DNA of 64,000 nucleotides from Plantibacter sp. PA-3-X8 (GCF_003856975.1 NZ_CP033107.1:310001-374000), one strand, 5' to 3'; positions 41,974 to 51,104 are shown, numbered from the stretch's first letter. Notes: generated by a model from the sequence alone, not told the origin. Numbers and translations: made by a program.

Positions 41974-42144
41974 ATGTCCATCACTCAGACTCGGACCCCA
42001 GCGTCCTCCAACCGTTCCGCGGGCACCGCCGTCCACGGCCGCGGTCACTCCACCGAGAAGCTCACCTACCGCTTCGGTCTCCGCACCCGGGAGACCGGTG
42101 CGGAGCAGCGCGGCTCCAGCAGTGCGGCCAACCGCCGCGGCTGA
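41974..42144 (+). CDS. small basic protein, 56 residues
   Basis: MSITQTRTPASSNRSAGTAV, then HGRGHSTEKLTYRFGLRTR and a Ser/Arg-rich end (SSSAANRRG). Highly basic, no TM segment, probably disordered. It lies at the end of the structured region and is followed 20 bp later by a strong terminator, so it is likely a monocistronic gene. No good Shine-Dalgarno sequence precedes ATG 41974 (only GAGAACC). Family not recognised; a nucleic-acid-binding or ribosome-linked role is a guess. Confidence 0.55.
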   Translation: MSITQTRTPASSNRSAGTAVHGRGHSTEKLTYRFGLRTRETGAEQRGSSSAANRRG

Positions 42145-42164
42145 GCCGCCTCACCGCTCCAATC

Positions 42165-42199
42165 GACGCCCCCGCACGGCTTGACCGTGCGGGGGCGTC
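42165..42199 (+). terminator. strong GC-rich terminator
   Basis: A perfect 15-bp stem, GACGCCCCCGCACGG with its complement, around the loop CTTGA. No T tract. It closes the transcription unit of the 56-residue protein. Confidence 0.8.
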
Positions 42200-42289
42200 G
42201 TGCGTCCAGAACCGGCGCCGATCCCGGCCGCTCCGGAGTTCGGACGATCGTACGGACGACCACGGCGTCCCAGGTGGGAGAATCCCCAC

Positions 42290-43870
42290 ATGGATCCCGT
42301 CGCGCTCATCTCGTGGATCGTCGTGTTCGTCGTCGTCACCGTCATCGTCTCCGGCCTGTCCGGCCGAGCGGGCGTCTCCGCCCCGGTGGCCCTGGTGCTC
42401 GTCGGCGGCGTCGCGTCGTTCATCCCCGCCGTCCCGACCGTCGAGATCGAACCCGACCTGATCCTCTACGGACTATTGCCGCCGCTGCTCTTCGCGTCGG
42501 CGATCCGGATCTCCCTCATCGACATCCGTGCCCGTAACGACGGCATCATCCTGCTCTCGGTGGGGGCGGTCGCGTTCACCGTCGTGTCGGTCGGGTTCGC
42601 CAGCTGGCTCCTCATCCCGTCGATCACCCTCGCGGCGGCGTTCGCGTTCGCAGCGGTCATCGCTCCGACCGACGCCGTCGCCGTGAGCGCGATCGCCGGA
42701 CGACTCGGGCTCCCGCGCCGCGTACTGACGATCCTCGAGGGCGAGAGCCTGCTCAACGACGCCACCGCACTCGTGGCACTCAACGCCTCGATCCTCGCCA
42801 TCACGAGCGTCGTCAACCCGGTCATGATCGCCGGCGAGTTCGTCATCGAGGTCGTCGCCGGCGTCGGCGTCGGTCTCGCGGTCGGCTGGGTGCTCTCCGA
42901 GGTCCGCCGACGCCTGCGCGCCCCAGTCCTCGACACCTGCCTGTCCCTCATCACCCCGTTCCTGGCGTTCCTCCTGGCGCAGGCGATCCACGGTTCGGGT
43001 GTGCTCGCGGTCGTCACCGCCGGGCTACTGCTCGGCTACCGGGCGCCCATCGTGCAGTCGGCCGAGGCGCGCATCGCCGAGTCGCTCAACTGGCGCACCA
43101 TCCAGTTCCTCCTCGAGAACGCCGTCTTCCTGTTCATCGGGCTCAACCTGGCCGGCATCCTCGAGGGCGCGATCCAGACCGGTCCTGGGCTCTGGCCGAC
43201 CGTGTTCATCAGCATCGGGGTCCTCGCGGCGCTCATCGTCTCGCGGTTCGTGTGGGAGATGACGGTCACGGCGATCTACCGGCTCGGGCCGAGACGGCTC
43301 CGTGAGCGGAGCTGGTCGTGGGGCAACGGGATAGCCGTCTCCGCAGCGGGCGTCCGTGGCGTGGTGACCCTGGCGGCCGTGTTCCTGCTGCCCGAGGACA
43401 CCCCGTCGCGCGAGTTCCTGCAGTTCCTGGCGTTCGTCGTCGTGGTCGGCACGCTCCTCTCGGGGCTCGCGCTCCCCCGGATCATCCGCGCACTGCACCT
43501 CCCGCCGCCGAACCACAGCCAGGAGCGCGTCGAACAACTGATGCTCATGGCGGAGGTCCAGACGGCCGGCCTGGACCGCCTCGACGAACTGACGACCGAG
43601 GCGGACGAGGAACAGGTGCTCAACCGTCTGCGGACCAATGCGAGCTTCGTGGCCAACGCCCTCGAGCAGTACACGGGTGACGGCTCGGAACTCCGCACGG
43701 TCGCGTTCGCCCGGCTCCGCCGCCAGATGATCGCGGCGGAACGCGAGGCGCTCCTCTCGGCGCGCGCCGAGGGTCGCTACCAGGAACCGGCGGTCGCCGC
43801 GGTCCTGGCGGCGATCGACGCCGAGGAGGCGACACTCAAGGCGATGACGCCGAAGCCGCCGCGGTCATAG
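42290..43870 (+). CDS. Na+/H+ antiporter, CPA1/NhaP type
   Basis: 526 residues: about 12 TM helices (1-400) and a cytoplasmic tail. The ion-binding motifs are FAAVIAPTDAVAVSAIAG and VLTILEGESLLNDATALVAL (Asp in TDAVAV and ND), followed by GVRGVVTLAAVFLLP, all CPA1 hallmarks. The tail after residue 410 (ERVEQLMLMAEVQTAGLDRL) is helical and probably regulatory. ATG 42290 with GGGAG upstream. Exchanges Na+ (or K+) for protons to control cytoplasmic pH. Confidence 0.92.
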   Translation: MDPVALISWIVVFVVVTVIVSGLSGRAGVSAPVALVLVGGVASFIPAVPTVEIEPDLILYGLLPPLLFASAIRISLIDIRARNDGIILLSVGAVAFTVVSVGFASWLLIPSITLAAAFAFAAVIAPTDAVAVSAIAGRLGLPRRVLTILEGESLLNDATALVALNASILAITSVVNPVMIAGEFVIEVVAGVGVGLAVGWVLSEVRRRLRAPVLDTCLSLITPFLAFLLAQAIHGSGVLAVVTAGLLLGYRAPIVQSAEARIAESLNWRTIQFLLENAVFLFIGLNLAGILEGAIQTGPGLWPTVFISIGVLAALIVSRFVWEMTVTAIYRLGPRRLRERSWSWGNGIAVSAAGVRGVVTLAAVFLLPEDTPSREFLQFLAFVVVVGTLLSGLALPRIIRALHLPPPNHSQERVEQLMLMAEVQTAGLDRLDELTTEADEEQVLNRLRTNASFVANALEQYTGDGSELRTVAFARLRRQMIAAEREALLSARAEGRYQEPAVAAVLAAIDAEEATLKAMTPKPPRS

Positions 43871-43943
43871 CACCCCGGACGCGCTGCCCGCATGCCCCAT
43901 CCGAACGACCGGTACAGGACGATCGGTCGGGCAGGATGAGGGC

Positions 43944-44972
43944 ATGATCATGTTGTTCCCGGCCGCCGTCTTCGCGGTGCTCTACGTCACGAGCCGACGC
44001 CGCGACGCCCGCCGCCTGCGCAACGGGGTCTTCCTGGTCTCCGCGATCGCCTGCGGGCTGGTGGCGCTCCTCTCGGAGGCGTCCCGCACGACGCCGTTCA
44101 CCGTGCTCCTCGCCGCGTTCGGCACGGTCCTGCTGGTGGGCGTGCTCGGGGTCCTCCTCATCGGCAACGGCATCACGATGCTCCGGCTCGAAGGACGCAG
44201 CCTGGGCAACCTGCTCTCGCTGTTCGCCGGGGTCGCGATCCTCGTCCTGCCCGTGCTGGCCGTGCTGCTGGTCCTCGGAGCGCACCCGCAGTCCCTGCCC
44301 TCCTGGCTGACGATCGTCCTCGTCGCGCTGGGTCTCCTGCTCGGGTTCGCGTGCTTCTACGCGGCGGCGACCTTCGCGGCCTTCGGCGTGTACTCACTCG
44401 TCTACAGCCGCTACCGTCACACCCAGACGCCCGACGCCCTCGTCGTCCTCGGTTCCGGCCTCATCCACGGCGAGGTCCCGCCGTTACTGCGCAGTCGCCT
44501 GGACCTGGCACTCCGCATCTACCGGGCGACAGCACCGGGGACGACTCGACCGATCCTGATCCCGTCCGGCGGCCAGGGCGACGACGAACCGCGCCCGGAG
44601 GGGACGGCCATGGCCGAGTACCTCGTCGCGAACGGCGCGGACCCGACGGACGTGCTCCCGGAGACCGCGTCCACGAGCACGCGCGAGAACCTGTTGCTCT
44701 CCCGGGACCTGCAGCAGTCGGCCGGACGGAACGGCGAGACGATCGTGGTGACGAACAATTACCACGTCCTCCGCGCGGCGCTCCTCGCACGTTCGATCGG
44801 GAGCGACGCACAGGTGATCGGCTCCCCGACGGCCGCCTACTACGTGCCGAGCGCGTTCCTCCGCGAGTACGTCGCCATCATGGTCGAGCACCGTCAGCTG
44901 AACGCGCTGGCGATCGCGGGCGTCGCGGGCCTGATCGCCCTCGCCGTGGTCTGGTCGCTCCTGCCGATCTGA
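43944..44972 (+). CDS. YdcF-family (DUF218) membrane protein
   Basis: 342 residues: four or five TM helices in the first 160 residues, then the DUF218 domain with PDALVVLGSGLIHGEVPPLL, PILIPSGGQGDDEPRPEGTA, MAEYLVANGADPTDVLPETA and STSTRENLLLSRDL, VVTNNYHVLRAALLAR. A final TM helix ends the protein. YdcF/SanA-like proteins are linked to envelope integrity and cell-wall precursor handling; the exact reaction is not known. Confidence 0.87.
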   Translation: MIMLFPAAVFAVLYVTSRRRDARRLRNGVFLVSAIACGLVALLSEASRTTPFTVLLAAFGTVLLVGVLGVLLIGNGITMLRLEGRSLGNLLSLFAGVAILVLPVLAVLLVLGAHPQSLPSWLTIVLVALGLLLGFACFYAAATFAAFGVYSLVYSRYRHTQTPDALVVLGSGLIHGEVPPLLRSRLDLALRIYRATAPGTTRPILIPSGGQGDDEPRPEGTAMAEYLVANGADPTDVLPETASTSTRENLLLSRDLQQSAGRNGETIVVTNNYHVLRAALLARSIGSDAQVIGSPTAAYYVPSAFLREYVAIMVEHRQLNALAIAGVAGLIALAVVWSLLPI

Positions 44973-45009
44973 GCCGCCGTCTCACTCGAACACGGCGACC
45001 GCAACGCGC

Positions 45010-45048
45010 GACGGGCCGTCGTCCGAGTGGATCGGAGGACGGCCCGTC
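45010..45048. terminator. bidirectional terminator
   Basis: GACGGGCCGTC and GACGGCCCGTC, each continued by TCC/GGA with one bulged G, around GAGTGGATC. It lies between convergent genes ending at 44972 and 45067. Confidence 0.85.
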
Positions 45049-45066
45049 GGTCGTGTGGTGTCCGAC

Positions 45067-45441
45067 TCAGTCGGGTGCGGTGTCGTAGACCTCGCGGGCG
45101 TCGTCGGTGGCCTCGGAGGCCGGACCGGAGTCGGGCTGGTGGTCGGCCGAGCCGTCGGCGTCGCCACCCTCGCCCTCGGCCAGCGGTGCGTCGAGTTCGG
45201 TCGAGGGCTCCGGGGTCTCGACGGCCTCCTCGGTCGCCTGCTCCTCGTCGGGAGCCGCGTCCTCCGAGCCGGTGCCGTCGACGGTCTGACTCGACCCGTC
45301 CGAGCCCGGTCCGGCGGTCGTCTGGTCGGAGCTCACGAGCTCTGCGGTGTCGATGTCGGCACCCTCCCAGGCTTCCTGGTCCGCTCCGGCCGCACCGGTC
45401 GCGAGGTCGTCGCTTGAACGCTGGTCCTGCTGATCCGTCAT
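45067..45441 (-). CDS. acidic disordered protein, 124 residues
   Basis: A low-complexity protein of Asp, Glu, Ser, Thr, Ala and Gly with almost no hydrophobic residues (for example SSQTVDGTGSEDAAPDEEQA). No domain or signal peptide. GGAGAGGAG upstream supports ATG 45441. Such acidic, desiccation-like proteins are often annotated as hypothetical; function unknown. Confidence 0.75.
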   Translation of the reverse strand: MTDQQDQRSSDDLATGAAGADQEAWEGADIDTAELVSSDQTTAGPGSDGSSQTVDGTGSEDAAPDEEQATEEAVETPEPSTELDAPLAEGEGGDADGSADHQPDSGPASEATDDAREVYDTAPD

Positions 45442-45567
45442 GATGCACTCCTCTCCGCGGAACGCGTCGCGCTCCGTGTCCTCGGACTCTACGTCGTGAT
45501 CCTCCACGGTCTCCCGGGGTTGACAGCCACCGACGGGCGCCCGAGCCGGTCGCGATAGCGTGGGGAC

Positions 45568-46458
45568 ATGAGCCTCCCCGTCACGGACACGCGCGTCACC
45601 TATCCCTCCGGAGCCCTCGTCTCGACGGGCACGGTGCTGCACGTCGAACCCGCCGGCGACCACCTCGCCGTCGTGCTCGACGAGACGGCCTGCCACCCGG
45701 TCGACGCCGCGTGGCCCGACCAGCCCGCCGACACGGCGACCATCACCTTCGGTGCGGGCACGAGTGCCGTGGAGGTCGCCGTGACGGACTGCGTCGTCGC
45801 CGCGACCGACGGCACTCAGTTGTACCTCGGCGCCAACATCCCCGTGAAGAAGGGCACCGAGGGGTGGGCCTTCCTCGTCGCCCACCTGGTCTCCGCCGAG
45901 GCGACCCCGAGCGCCGTCGAGGGCGAGACGGCCCGCGTCGAGGTGGACGCGTCCACCCGACACGCGCTCTCCGCCGGACACACCGGTTGCCACCTCGCAT
46001 CACTCGCCCTGAACGCCGCGCTCGCCGACGCCTGGCGCAAGGAGGTCGTCCCCGACGCCCTCGGGGCTCCGGATTTCGACGCGCTCGCCTGCGAGTCGTC
46101 GCGGATCGCTCCGAACGCGTCGACCGACCGTTACCGCATCGGCAAGTCGCTTCGACGGAAGGGGTTCGACCCGGCCGCCCTCGACGACCTCGACGCGCTC
46201 GGGTCACGCATCCGGAACACGCTCGACGGCTGGTTGGACAGCGGCGCCGCCGTCCGGATCGATCGCGAGGGCGAGCTGCTCACGGATCGGCGCAGCTGGC
46301 ACTGCGAGCTTCCGGGCGGCCCCGCGGTCATCGCCTGCGGCGGCACCCACGTGGCGTCATTGGGCGAGTTCTCGAACATCGCCGTCTGGCTGGAACGCGA
46401 AGACGTCGACGGCGCCGTGGTGCTGTCGATGGTCAGCACGGTCGTCCCGGCCGGCTGA
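45568..46458 (+). CDS. stand-alone alanyl-tRNA editing domain protein (AlaX-like)
   Basis: 296 residues. Zinc ligands of the tRNA-SAD editing domain are visible: His138 and His142 in SAGHTGCHLASLALN and Cys257/His261 in ACGGTHVASLGEF. The N-terminal beta domain (TGTVLHVEPAGDHLAVVLDE) matches the AlaX/AlaRS-like barrel. AlaX proteins hydrolyse Ser- or Gly-mischarged tRNA-Ala. The HxxxH spacer GC is unlike the usual HTATH, and the central 160-240 insert is long, so it may be a divergent editor. Confidence 0.82.
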   Translation: MSLPVTDTRVTYPSGALVSTGTVLHVEPAGDHLAVVLDETACHPVDAAWPDQPADTATITFGAGTSAVEVAVTDCVVAATDGTQLYLGANIPVKKGTEGWAFLVAHLVSAEATPSAVEGETARVEVDASTRHALSAGHTGCHLASLALNAALADAWRKEVVPDALGAPDFDALACESSRIAPNASTDRYRIGKSLRRKGFDPAALDDLDALGSRIRNTLDGWLDSGAAVRIDREGELLTDRRSWHCELPGGPAVIACGGTHVASLGEFSNIAVWLEREDVDGAVVLSMVSTVVPAG

Positions 46459-46484
46459 CCGGCGGCTCGGCGGTTGACCGGCGA

Positions 46485-46997
46485 CTAGGCGGCGATGCCG
46501 GTGGAGGCCGCGCTGCCGACGCCGGCGAGCAGGCCACCCATGACGAACACCCAGAGCAGCACGAGCGCCGCCCAGCCGAGCAGGAACAGCCCGTTGAGCA
46601 CGACGCCCGTGATGGCCATCGCGCGACCGGCGGGCTCGCGGCGGAGCCCCATGAGGCCGAGGACGAATCCGACGACCGGGAGCACGAAGGTGAACCCGAA
46701 GAACAGCGACACCAGGCCGATGACCATGCTGGAGATACTGAGACCCTTCGGCGGCGACGCCGGGTACGGGTACGGCGCGGGGTACACGGGCGCATACGGC
46801 TGCGCGTACGGCTGCATGCCGTACTGCGGCGGGTAGGGCTGCTGCTGCGGGTAGGGCGCCTGCTGGGCGTACGGCTGCACCCCGTACTGCTGCGGCTGGA
46901 GCTGCTGTTGCGGGTACGGCTGCGGCGGAACCGACTGCTGCGAGTACGCCTGCTGCGGCGCAGAGGGCTGCGGCTTGGATCCGTCCGGTGTGCTCAT
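46485..46997 (-). CDS. DUF4190-type membrane protein with Pro/Gln/Tyr repeat head
   Basis: 170 residues. The first 85 are PQ/PY-rich low complexity (PQPYPQQQLQPQQYGVQPYA), then two TM helices: LSISSMVIGLVSLFFGFTFV with LPVVGFVLGLMGLRREPAGR, and AMAITGVVLNGLFLLGWAAL. The MVIGLVSL...GLMGL pattern is DUF4190. Such proteins are common in actinobacteria and lack a known role; the repeat head probably mediates interactions at the membrane. Confidence 0.85.
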   Translation of the reverse strand: MSTPDGSKPQPSAPQQAYSQQSVPPQPYPQQQLQPQQYGVQPYAQQAPYPQQQPYPPQYGMQPYAQPYAPVYPAPYPYPASPPKGLSISSMVIGLVSLFFGFTFVLPVVGFVLGLMGLRREPAGRAMAITGVVLNGLFLLGWAALVLLWVFVMGGLLAGVGSAASTGIAA

Positions 46998-47177
46998 GCC
47001 CGTCAGCCTACCGACCAGCCCGCGCTCGATGCCCGACCCCTCGCCCCGACGGCAGCCTCCAGCTCTCTGGGAGCTCACGCTCAAGGGCGGTGAGGGGCCC
47101 GGAAAGCGACTACCGTATTCGTGCGGTCCTCGCAGTGAACCCGGAACACGGACCGCGCCACACCCAGAAGGAGCACC

Positions 47178-49415
47178 GTGCAGAACGACGCGATCGCCGA
47201 GGAACAGGACCATCTCGATCGGCTGCACGACGTGATCCGGTCGCAGTCGGACCTCGAGGAACGACGCTCCGAACTCGCCCTCCGCGCCTTCGACGGCGAC
47301 GACGACTCGAGCTTCTCGGAACGCGACGCCCTGGTCGCCCACCACCGCCAGCGGATGGTCGAGCTTCGTTCGTCCAGCTACGGACTCCTCTTCGGCCTCC
47401 TCGAACGCGAGACCGACGAACGGCACCACATCGGGCGCATCGGCCTGCGCGACCCGGAGAGCGGCGACCAGCTCCTGTTGGACTGGCGCGCACCGGCCTC
47501 GCGCCCGTTCTACACTGCGACGCCACTCCGACCCGAAGGCCTCCGCCTACGCCGCCGCATCGGCACGGCCGGTCGCCGCGTCACGGAGGTGCACGACGAG
47601 GTCCTCGACACGACCATGCTCAGCGACGACGAGCCGAGCGGCATCGGCGAGTCCGGTGCGTTGCTGGCGGCCCTCGGTCGCGCCCGGACCAAGCACATGG
47701 CGGACATCGTCGACACCATCCAGGCCGAGCAGGATGCGATCATCCGCGCGCCCCTCCCCGGCACGCTCCTCGTCCAGGGCGGTCCGGGCACCGGGAAGAC
47801 CGCCGTCGCGCTCCACCGCGCCGCGTACCTCCTGTACGAGCACCGCGAGCGGCTCATGCGCAGTGTCGTGCTCATCGTCGGGCCGAACTCGACCTTCCTC
47901 GACTACATCAGCCGCGTGCTGCCGTCGCTCGGCGAGACCGCCGTCGTCCTCGTGACGCCCGCGACCCTCGTGCCCGGACTCGACGCACACGCGGAGGACT
48001 CGCTCGAGGCCGCCGAACTCAAGGGTCGACTGCGGATGGCCGACGTCGTCGCCCGGGCCGTCCGCGAGCGCCAGGTGCCGCTCGACGAGCCGGTCACGAT
48101 CCGCATCGCCGGTGACGGCCCGCTCCGCGTCACGCCGGGCGTCCTGCGCCGGATCAAGGCCGGCATCGAGCGCTCGGGCACGCCGCACAACGAGGCGAAG
48201 CTGCGGTTCGACCGCGCCGTGCTGACGCACCTCATCGGGCTCGAGGCGAAGCGCGACGGCTTCGAGCCCCGCACGGGCGAGGATGCCGACGAGCGTCGAC
48301 AGGAGCTGAGCGAGGAGCCCGAGGTCGAGGAGCTGCTCGACACGATGTGGCCGATCCTCGAGCCGGCCGAGATCATCGACCGCCTCTTCACCGATCCAGA
48401 GCTGCTCGCTCGCGTCGCGCCAGACCACACCGAGGAGGAGCGTCGCCTCCTGCTCCGCGAACCCGTCGCCGGAACGGACGGCGCAGGTGAGACCGACTGG
48501 GCGGCCCGGCTCACGCCCGGCGACATCGCCCTCGTCGACGAGGCCGCCGAGCTCATCGGCGAGGACCAGCGTCCCGAGCTGGAACGCCAGCGCCGCGCCG
48601 CCTACGAGCGCCGGCACGACGTCGAGTACGCGCGCAGTGTGCTCGAGATGATCGGTGACATCAGCATCGACGACGAGGCCCAGGACGACGACTACCTCCG
48701 TTCCGCCCAGGACCTCGCCGACCGCCAGACCGTGGAGGACGACCGCAGCCCCGCGGAACGCGCCGCGAGCGACCGCACCTGGGTCTACGGGCACGTCATC
48801 ATCGACGAGGCGCAGGAGCTCACCCCCATGCTGCTGCGGGCCGTCCTGCGACGCGGTCCCAACCGCTCGATGACGCTCGTCGGCGACATCAACCAGCAGA
48901 GCACCTCCGCCACCCGCTCCAGCTGGCAGGAGCTGCTCGGCCCCCAGCTCCCGCGCTGGACCGAGGAGCTGCTCACCGTCAACTACCGGACGCCCGAGCA
49001 GATCATGGCGCTCGCCGATCCCGTCAGGCTCGAACTCGACCCGGACTCCCCGGCGCCCGTGTCGATCCGACGCGGCGAGGAGGAGCCCGTGCTGCTCACG
49101 GTCGAACCCGCCGCGCTGGCCCCGACGGCTGCCCGCGCCGCCGTCGACGCGATCACCGCACACGCCGGTATCGCGGGCGTCATCGCACCCCGCGCGCTCC
49201 TGGCGGAGATCGACACCCTCCTCGCCGACGCCGGAGCCGATCGCGCGCGGGTGTGGACCGGCACCGCGCGTGAGAGCAAGGGCCTCGAGTTCGACAGCGT
49301 CGTCCTCGTGCAGCCCGACGCGCTGGGCGGGACAGGACACGCGGCCCTGTCGCTCCGGTACGTCGCGCTCACCCGTGCCACCCAACGGCTCACGGTCGTC
49401 GACTCGTCGAGCTGA
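47178..49415 (+). CDS. helD: HelD-type UvrD-like ATPase/helicase
   Basis: 745 residues from GTG 47178. A coiled-coil N-terminus (1-80, DRLHDVIRSQSDLEERRSEL) precedes the first motor domain with Walker A GGPGTGKT (201-208), the Walker B region HVIIDEAQELTPMLL near 538 and MTLVGDINQQST, then the second RecA domain ending in LGGTGHAALSLRYVALTRAT. This is the HelD arrangement; HelD rescues stalled RNA polymerase from DNA and recycles it, helping against rifampicin in some actinobacteria. Confidence 0.9.
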   Translation: MQNDAIAEEQDHLDRLHDVIRSQSDLEERRSELALRAFDGDDDSSFSERDALVAHHRQRMVELRSSSYGLLFGLLERETDERHHIGRIGLRDPESGDQLLLDWRAPASRPFYTATPLRPEGLRLRRRIGTAGRRVTEVHDEVLDTTMLSDDEPSGIGESGALLAALGRARTKHMADIVDTIQAEQDAIIRAPLPGTLLVQGGPGTGKTAVALHRAAYLLYEHRERLMRSVVLIVGPNSTFLDYISRVLPSLGETAVVLVTPATLVPGLDAHAEDSLEAAELKGRLRMADVVARAVRERQVPLDEPVTIRIAGDGPLRVTPGVLRRIKAGIERSGTPHNEAKLRFDRAVLTHLIGLEAKRDGFEPRTGEDADERRQELSEEPEVEELLDTMWPILEPAEIIDRLFTDPELLARVAPDHTEEERRLLLREPVAGTDGAGETDWAARLTPGDIALVDEAAELIGEDQRPELERQRRAAYERRHDVEYARSVLEMIGDISIDDEAQDDDYLRSAQDLADRQTVEDDRSPAERAASDRTWVYGHVIIDEAQELTPMLLRAVLRRGPNRSMTLVGDINQQSTSATRSSWQELLGPQLPRWTEELLTVNYRTPEQIMALADPVRLELDPDSPAPVSIRRGEEEPVLLTVEPAALAPTAARAAVDAITAHAGIAGVIAPRALLAEIDTLLADAGADRARVWTGTARESKGLEFDSVVLVQPDALGGTGHAALSLRYVALTRATQRLTVVDSSS

Positions 49416-49517
49416 CCGCGGGCAACCGGCGACGCACCGTCGTCCGGACCCCTCCAGAGCACCGGGCGACGGGAAGGACCGTAGGCTTGGGCTCTGCCAA
49501 CAGAATGTGAGGCTGGG

Positions 49518-50228
49518 ATGAAGGTCATCAGCTACAACCTCCGCAAGAACAAGGCCAGCGGCGAGCTCGTCGCACTCACCGAAGAGTTCGGCCCGGACGT
49601 CCTCGCGTTGCAGGAGGCCGACACCCTGCAGCTGCCCGCCGAGCTCGGCGGCCTGCACCTCGCCGACAGCACCCACCGCAACCGGCTCGGCCTCGCGATC
49701 TACTACCGCCGCGACCGGTTCACCGCCGAGTCGACGCAGACGTTCGCGCTGAAGAAGTCGCTGCACGACATGGTGCTCGCGCCGGCGCACGAGCGCCTCA
49801 TCGGCACCCGCCTCACCGACGTCGAGGCCGGGCGCGAACTCATCGTCGCCTCGTTCCACGCGGCCCCGCTCACCGCGCTCAACTCACTGCGTCGGCACCA
49901 GATCAAGGCCGCGCACGAGCAGCTGCACGCGATGGGCGACGTCCCGACGCTCATGGTCGGCGACTACAACTACCCGCTCTTCCAGAAGGGCCTCGGCACC
50001 AAGATGCAGGAGAGCGGCTACGACCTGAGCCTCAGCGATCGCAGCACCTACACCCGCTACAAGATGTTCCGTGGGCACTTCGACTTCGCGACGTCCGTGG
50101 GCCTCAAGATCGACCGGGTGCAGACGCTCCGCCGCGGCATCTCGGACCACCTGCCGATCCTCGTGGACGCGAGCTACGGCTTCGCCGTGCCCGAGGACGA
50201 CGACGCGCCGGAGTCCGCCGCCCGCTGA
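49518..50228 (+). CDS. endonuclease/exonuclease/phosphatase (EEP) family protein
   Basis: 236 residues. The EEP catalytic set is visible: VISYNLRKNK, DVLALQEADT (metal Glu), SFHAAPL, MVGDYNYP and the final SDHLPILVDA. The family covers DNA nucleases such as ExoIII relatives, and phospholipid or nucleotide phosphatases; the lack of a signal peptide favours an intracellular nuclease or phosphatase. Single gene. Confidence 0.88.
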   Translation: MKVISYNLRKNKASGELVALTEEFGPDVLALQEADTLQLPAELGGLHLADSTHRNRLGLAIYYRRDRFTAESTQTFALKKSLHDMVLAPAHERLIGTRLTDVEAGRELIVASFHAAPLTALNSLRRHQIKAAHEQLHAMGDVPTLMVGDYNYPLFQKGLGTKMQESGYDLSLSDRSTYTRYKMFRGHFDFATSVGLKIDRVQTLRRGISDHLPILVDASYGFAVPEDDDAPESAAR

Positions 50229-50261
50229 CCCGGTCGCCTGCCCCTGTGCGCGCCCCGTCCG

Positions 50262-50348
50262 GTTCGCAATTCAGGATGCGCTCGGCGCGGCGCCCTCCTG
50301 CCGCGGCGTGCCACGCGGGAAACGCCGCGCTCGTCCTGAGTTGTGAAC
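50262..50348. terminator. long imperfect palindrome between convergent genes
   Basis: Left arm GTTCGCAATTCAGGATGCGC and the complement at 50323-50348 match over about 26 nt with six mismatches, around a GC-rich 35-nt centre. It lies between the EEP gene and RNase HI and can terminate both. Confidence 0.65.
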
Positions 50349-50360
50349 TCGAAAGCGACG

Positions 50361-51104
50361 TCAGATGAGGCCGCGGAGGAACTCCTGGACGCTCGTGCCG
50401 GCCTCGCGGGCGCGACGGACCAGGCGCTCGTGCTCGTCGGACGTGAGATCGAGGGTGAGCTGGTGCCACGTCGGTTCGACGTCGAGCGAGAACAGCGCGC
50501 CGTCGTCCTCCGCGTCGAACACGGGGGCGGTGCGTTCCTCCTCGACCTCGAGGTCGGCGAACAGCTCCGGCTCGGTCGTCTCGGGAGCGTCTTCAGCCTC
50601 GGCATCAGCCTCGGGGATCGACGGGGTCTCCGCAGCTCCGGCGCCGGTCCAACCGGGTCCCTCCGGCACCGGCGTCTTGCGCTGGAAGGCCTCAGCCGCC
50701 GTGCGGGCGCGGATGTCGGCCGCCTCGTTGAGTCGGTGACCGACGTGACCCTTCACCCACTCGAACCGGTAGCGCCGCCCGGCGATGGCGGCGTCGATCT
50801 CCTGCATGAGCTCGAGGTTCATGACGGGCTTGCCGTCGCCCTTCTTCCAACCCTTCTTCTTCCAGCCCGGCATCCACTTCGTGATCGAGTCGATGACGTA
50901 TTTGCTGTCGCAGAGGATGTGGAGGTCCTCGTCGAGGTGCTCGGTGGCGCGGAACAGTTCGAGGACGGCGCGCAGCTCGCCCATGTTGTTCGTGCCGTGC
51001 GGCCATCCCCCAGCTGCCCAGCAATCGTCGTCGACATACCAGGCCCAGCCGGCGGGTCCGGGGTTGCCGAGGGCGGAGCCGTCTGCGGCAGCGGTGATCG
51101 TCAT
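50361..51104 (-). CDS. rnhA: ribonuclease HI with an extra C-terminal module
   Basis: 247 residues. Type I RNase H catalytic residues: Asp8 in AADGSALGNPGPAGW, Glu43 in NMGELRAV, Asp66 in ILCDSKYVIDS and Asp130 in LNEAADIR; the basic protrusion KWMPGWKKKGWKKGD is present. It removes RNA from RNA-DNA hybrids. A further 100 residues follow: an acidic linker (150-210) and a C-terminal unit, LTLDLTSDEHERLVRRAREA, then GTSVQEFLRGLI, that looks like a ribbon-helix-helix fold. ATG 51104 has AAAGG upstream. Confidence 0.92.
   Translation of the reverse strand: MTITAAADGSALGNPGPAGWAWYVDDDCWAAGGWPHGTNNMGELRAVLELFRATEHLDEDLHILCDSKYVIDSITKWMPGWKKKGWKKGDGKPVMNLELMQEIDAAIAGRRYRFEWVKGHVGHRLNEAADIRARTAAEAFQRKTPVPEGPGWTGAGAAETPSIPEADAEAEDAPETTEPELFADLEVEEERTAPVFDAEDDGALFSLDVEPTWHQLTLDLTSDEHERLVRRAREAGTSVQEFLRGLI

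Noticed and set aside
41574..42461. A long open frame (295 codons) through the 41.6-42.4 kb region, and a 124-codon frame at 41579-41953
   Set aside because: Both lack third-position GC bias and run through the clear hairpin structures and into the antiporter gene; the small ORF at 41974 and the gene at 42290 explain the coding signal.
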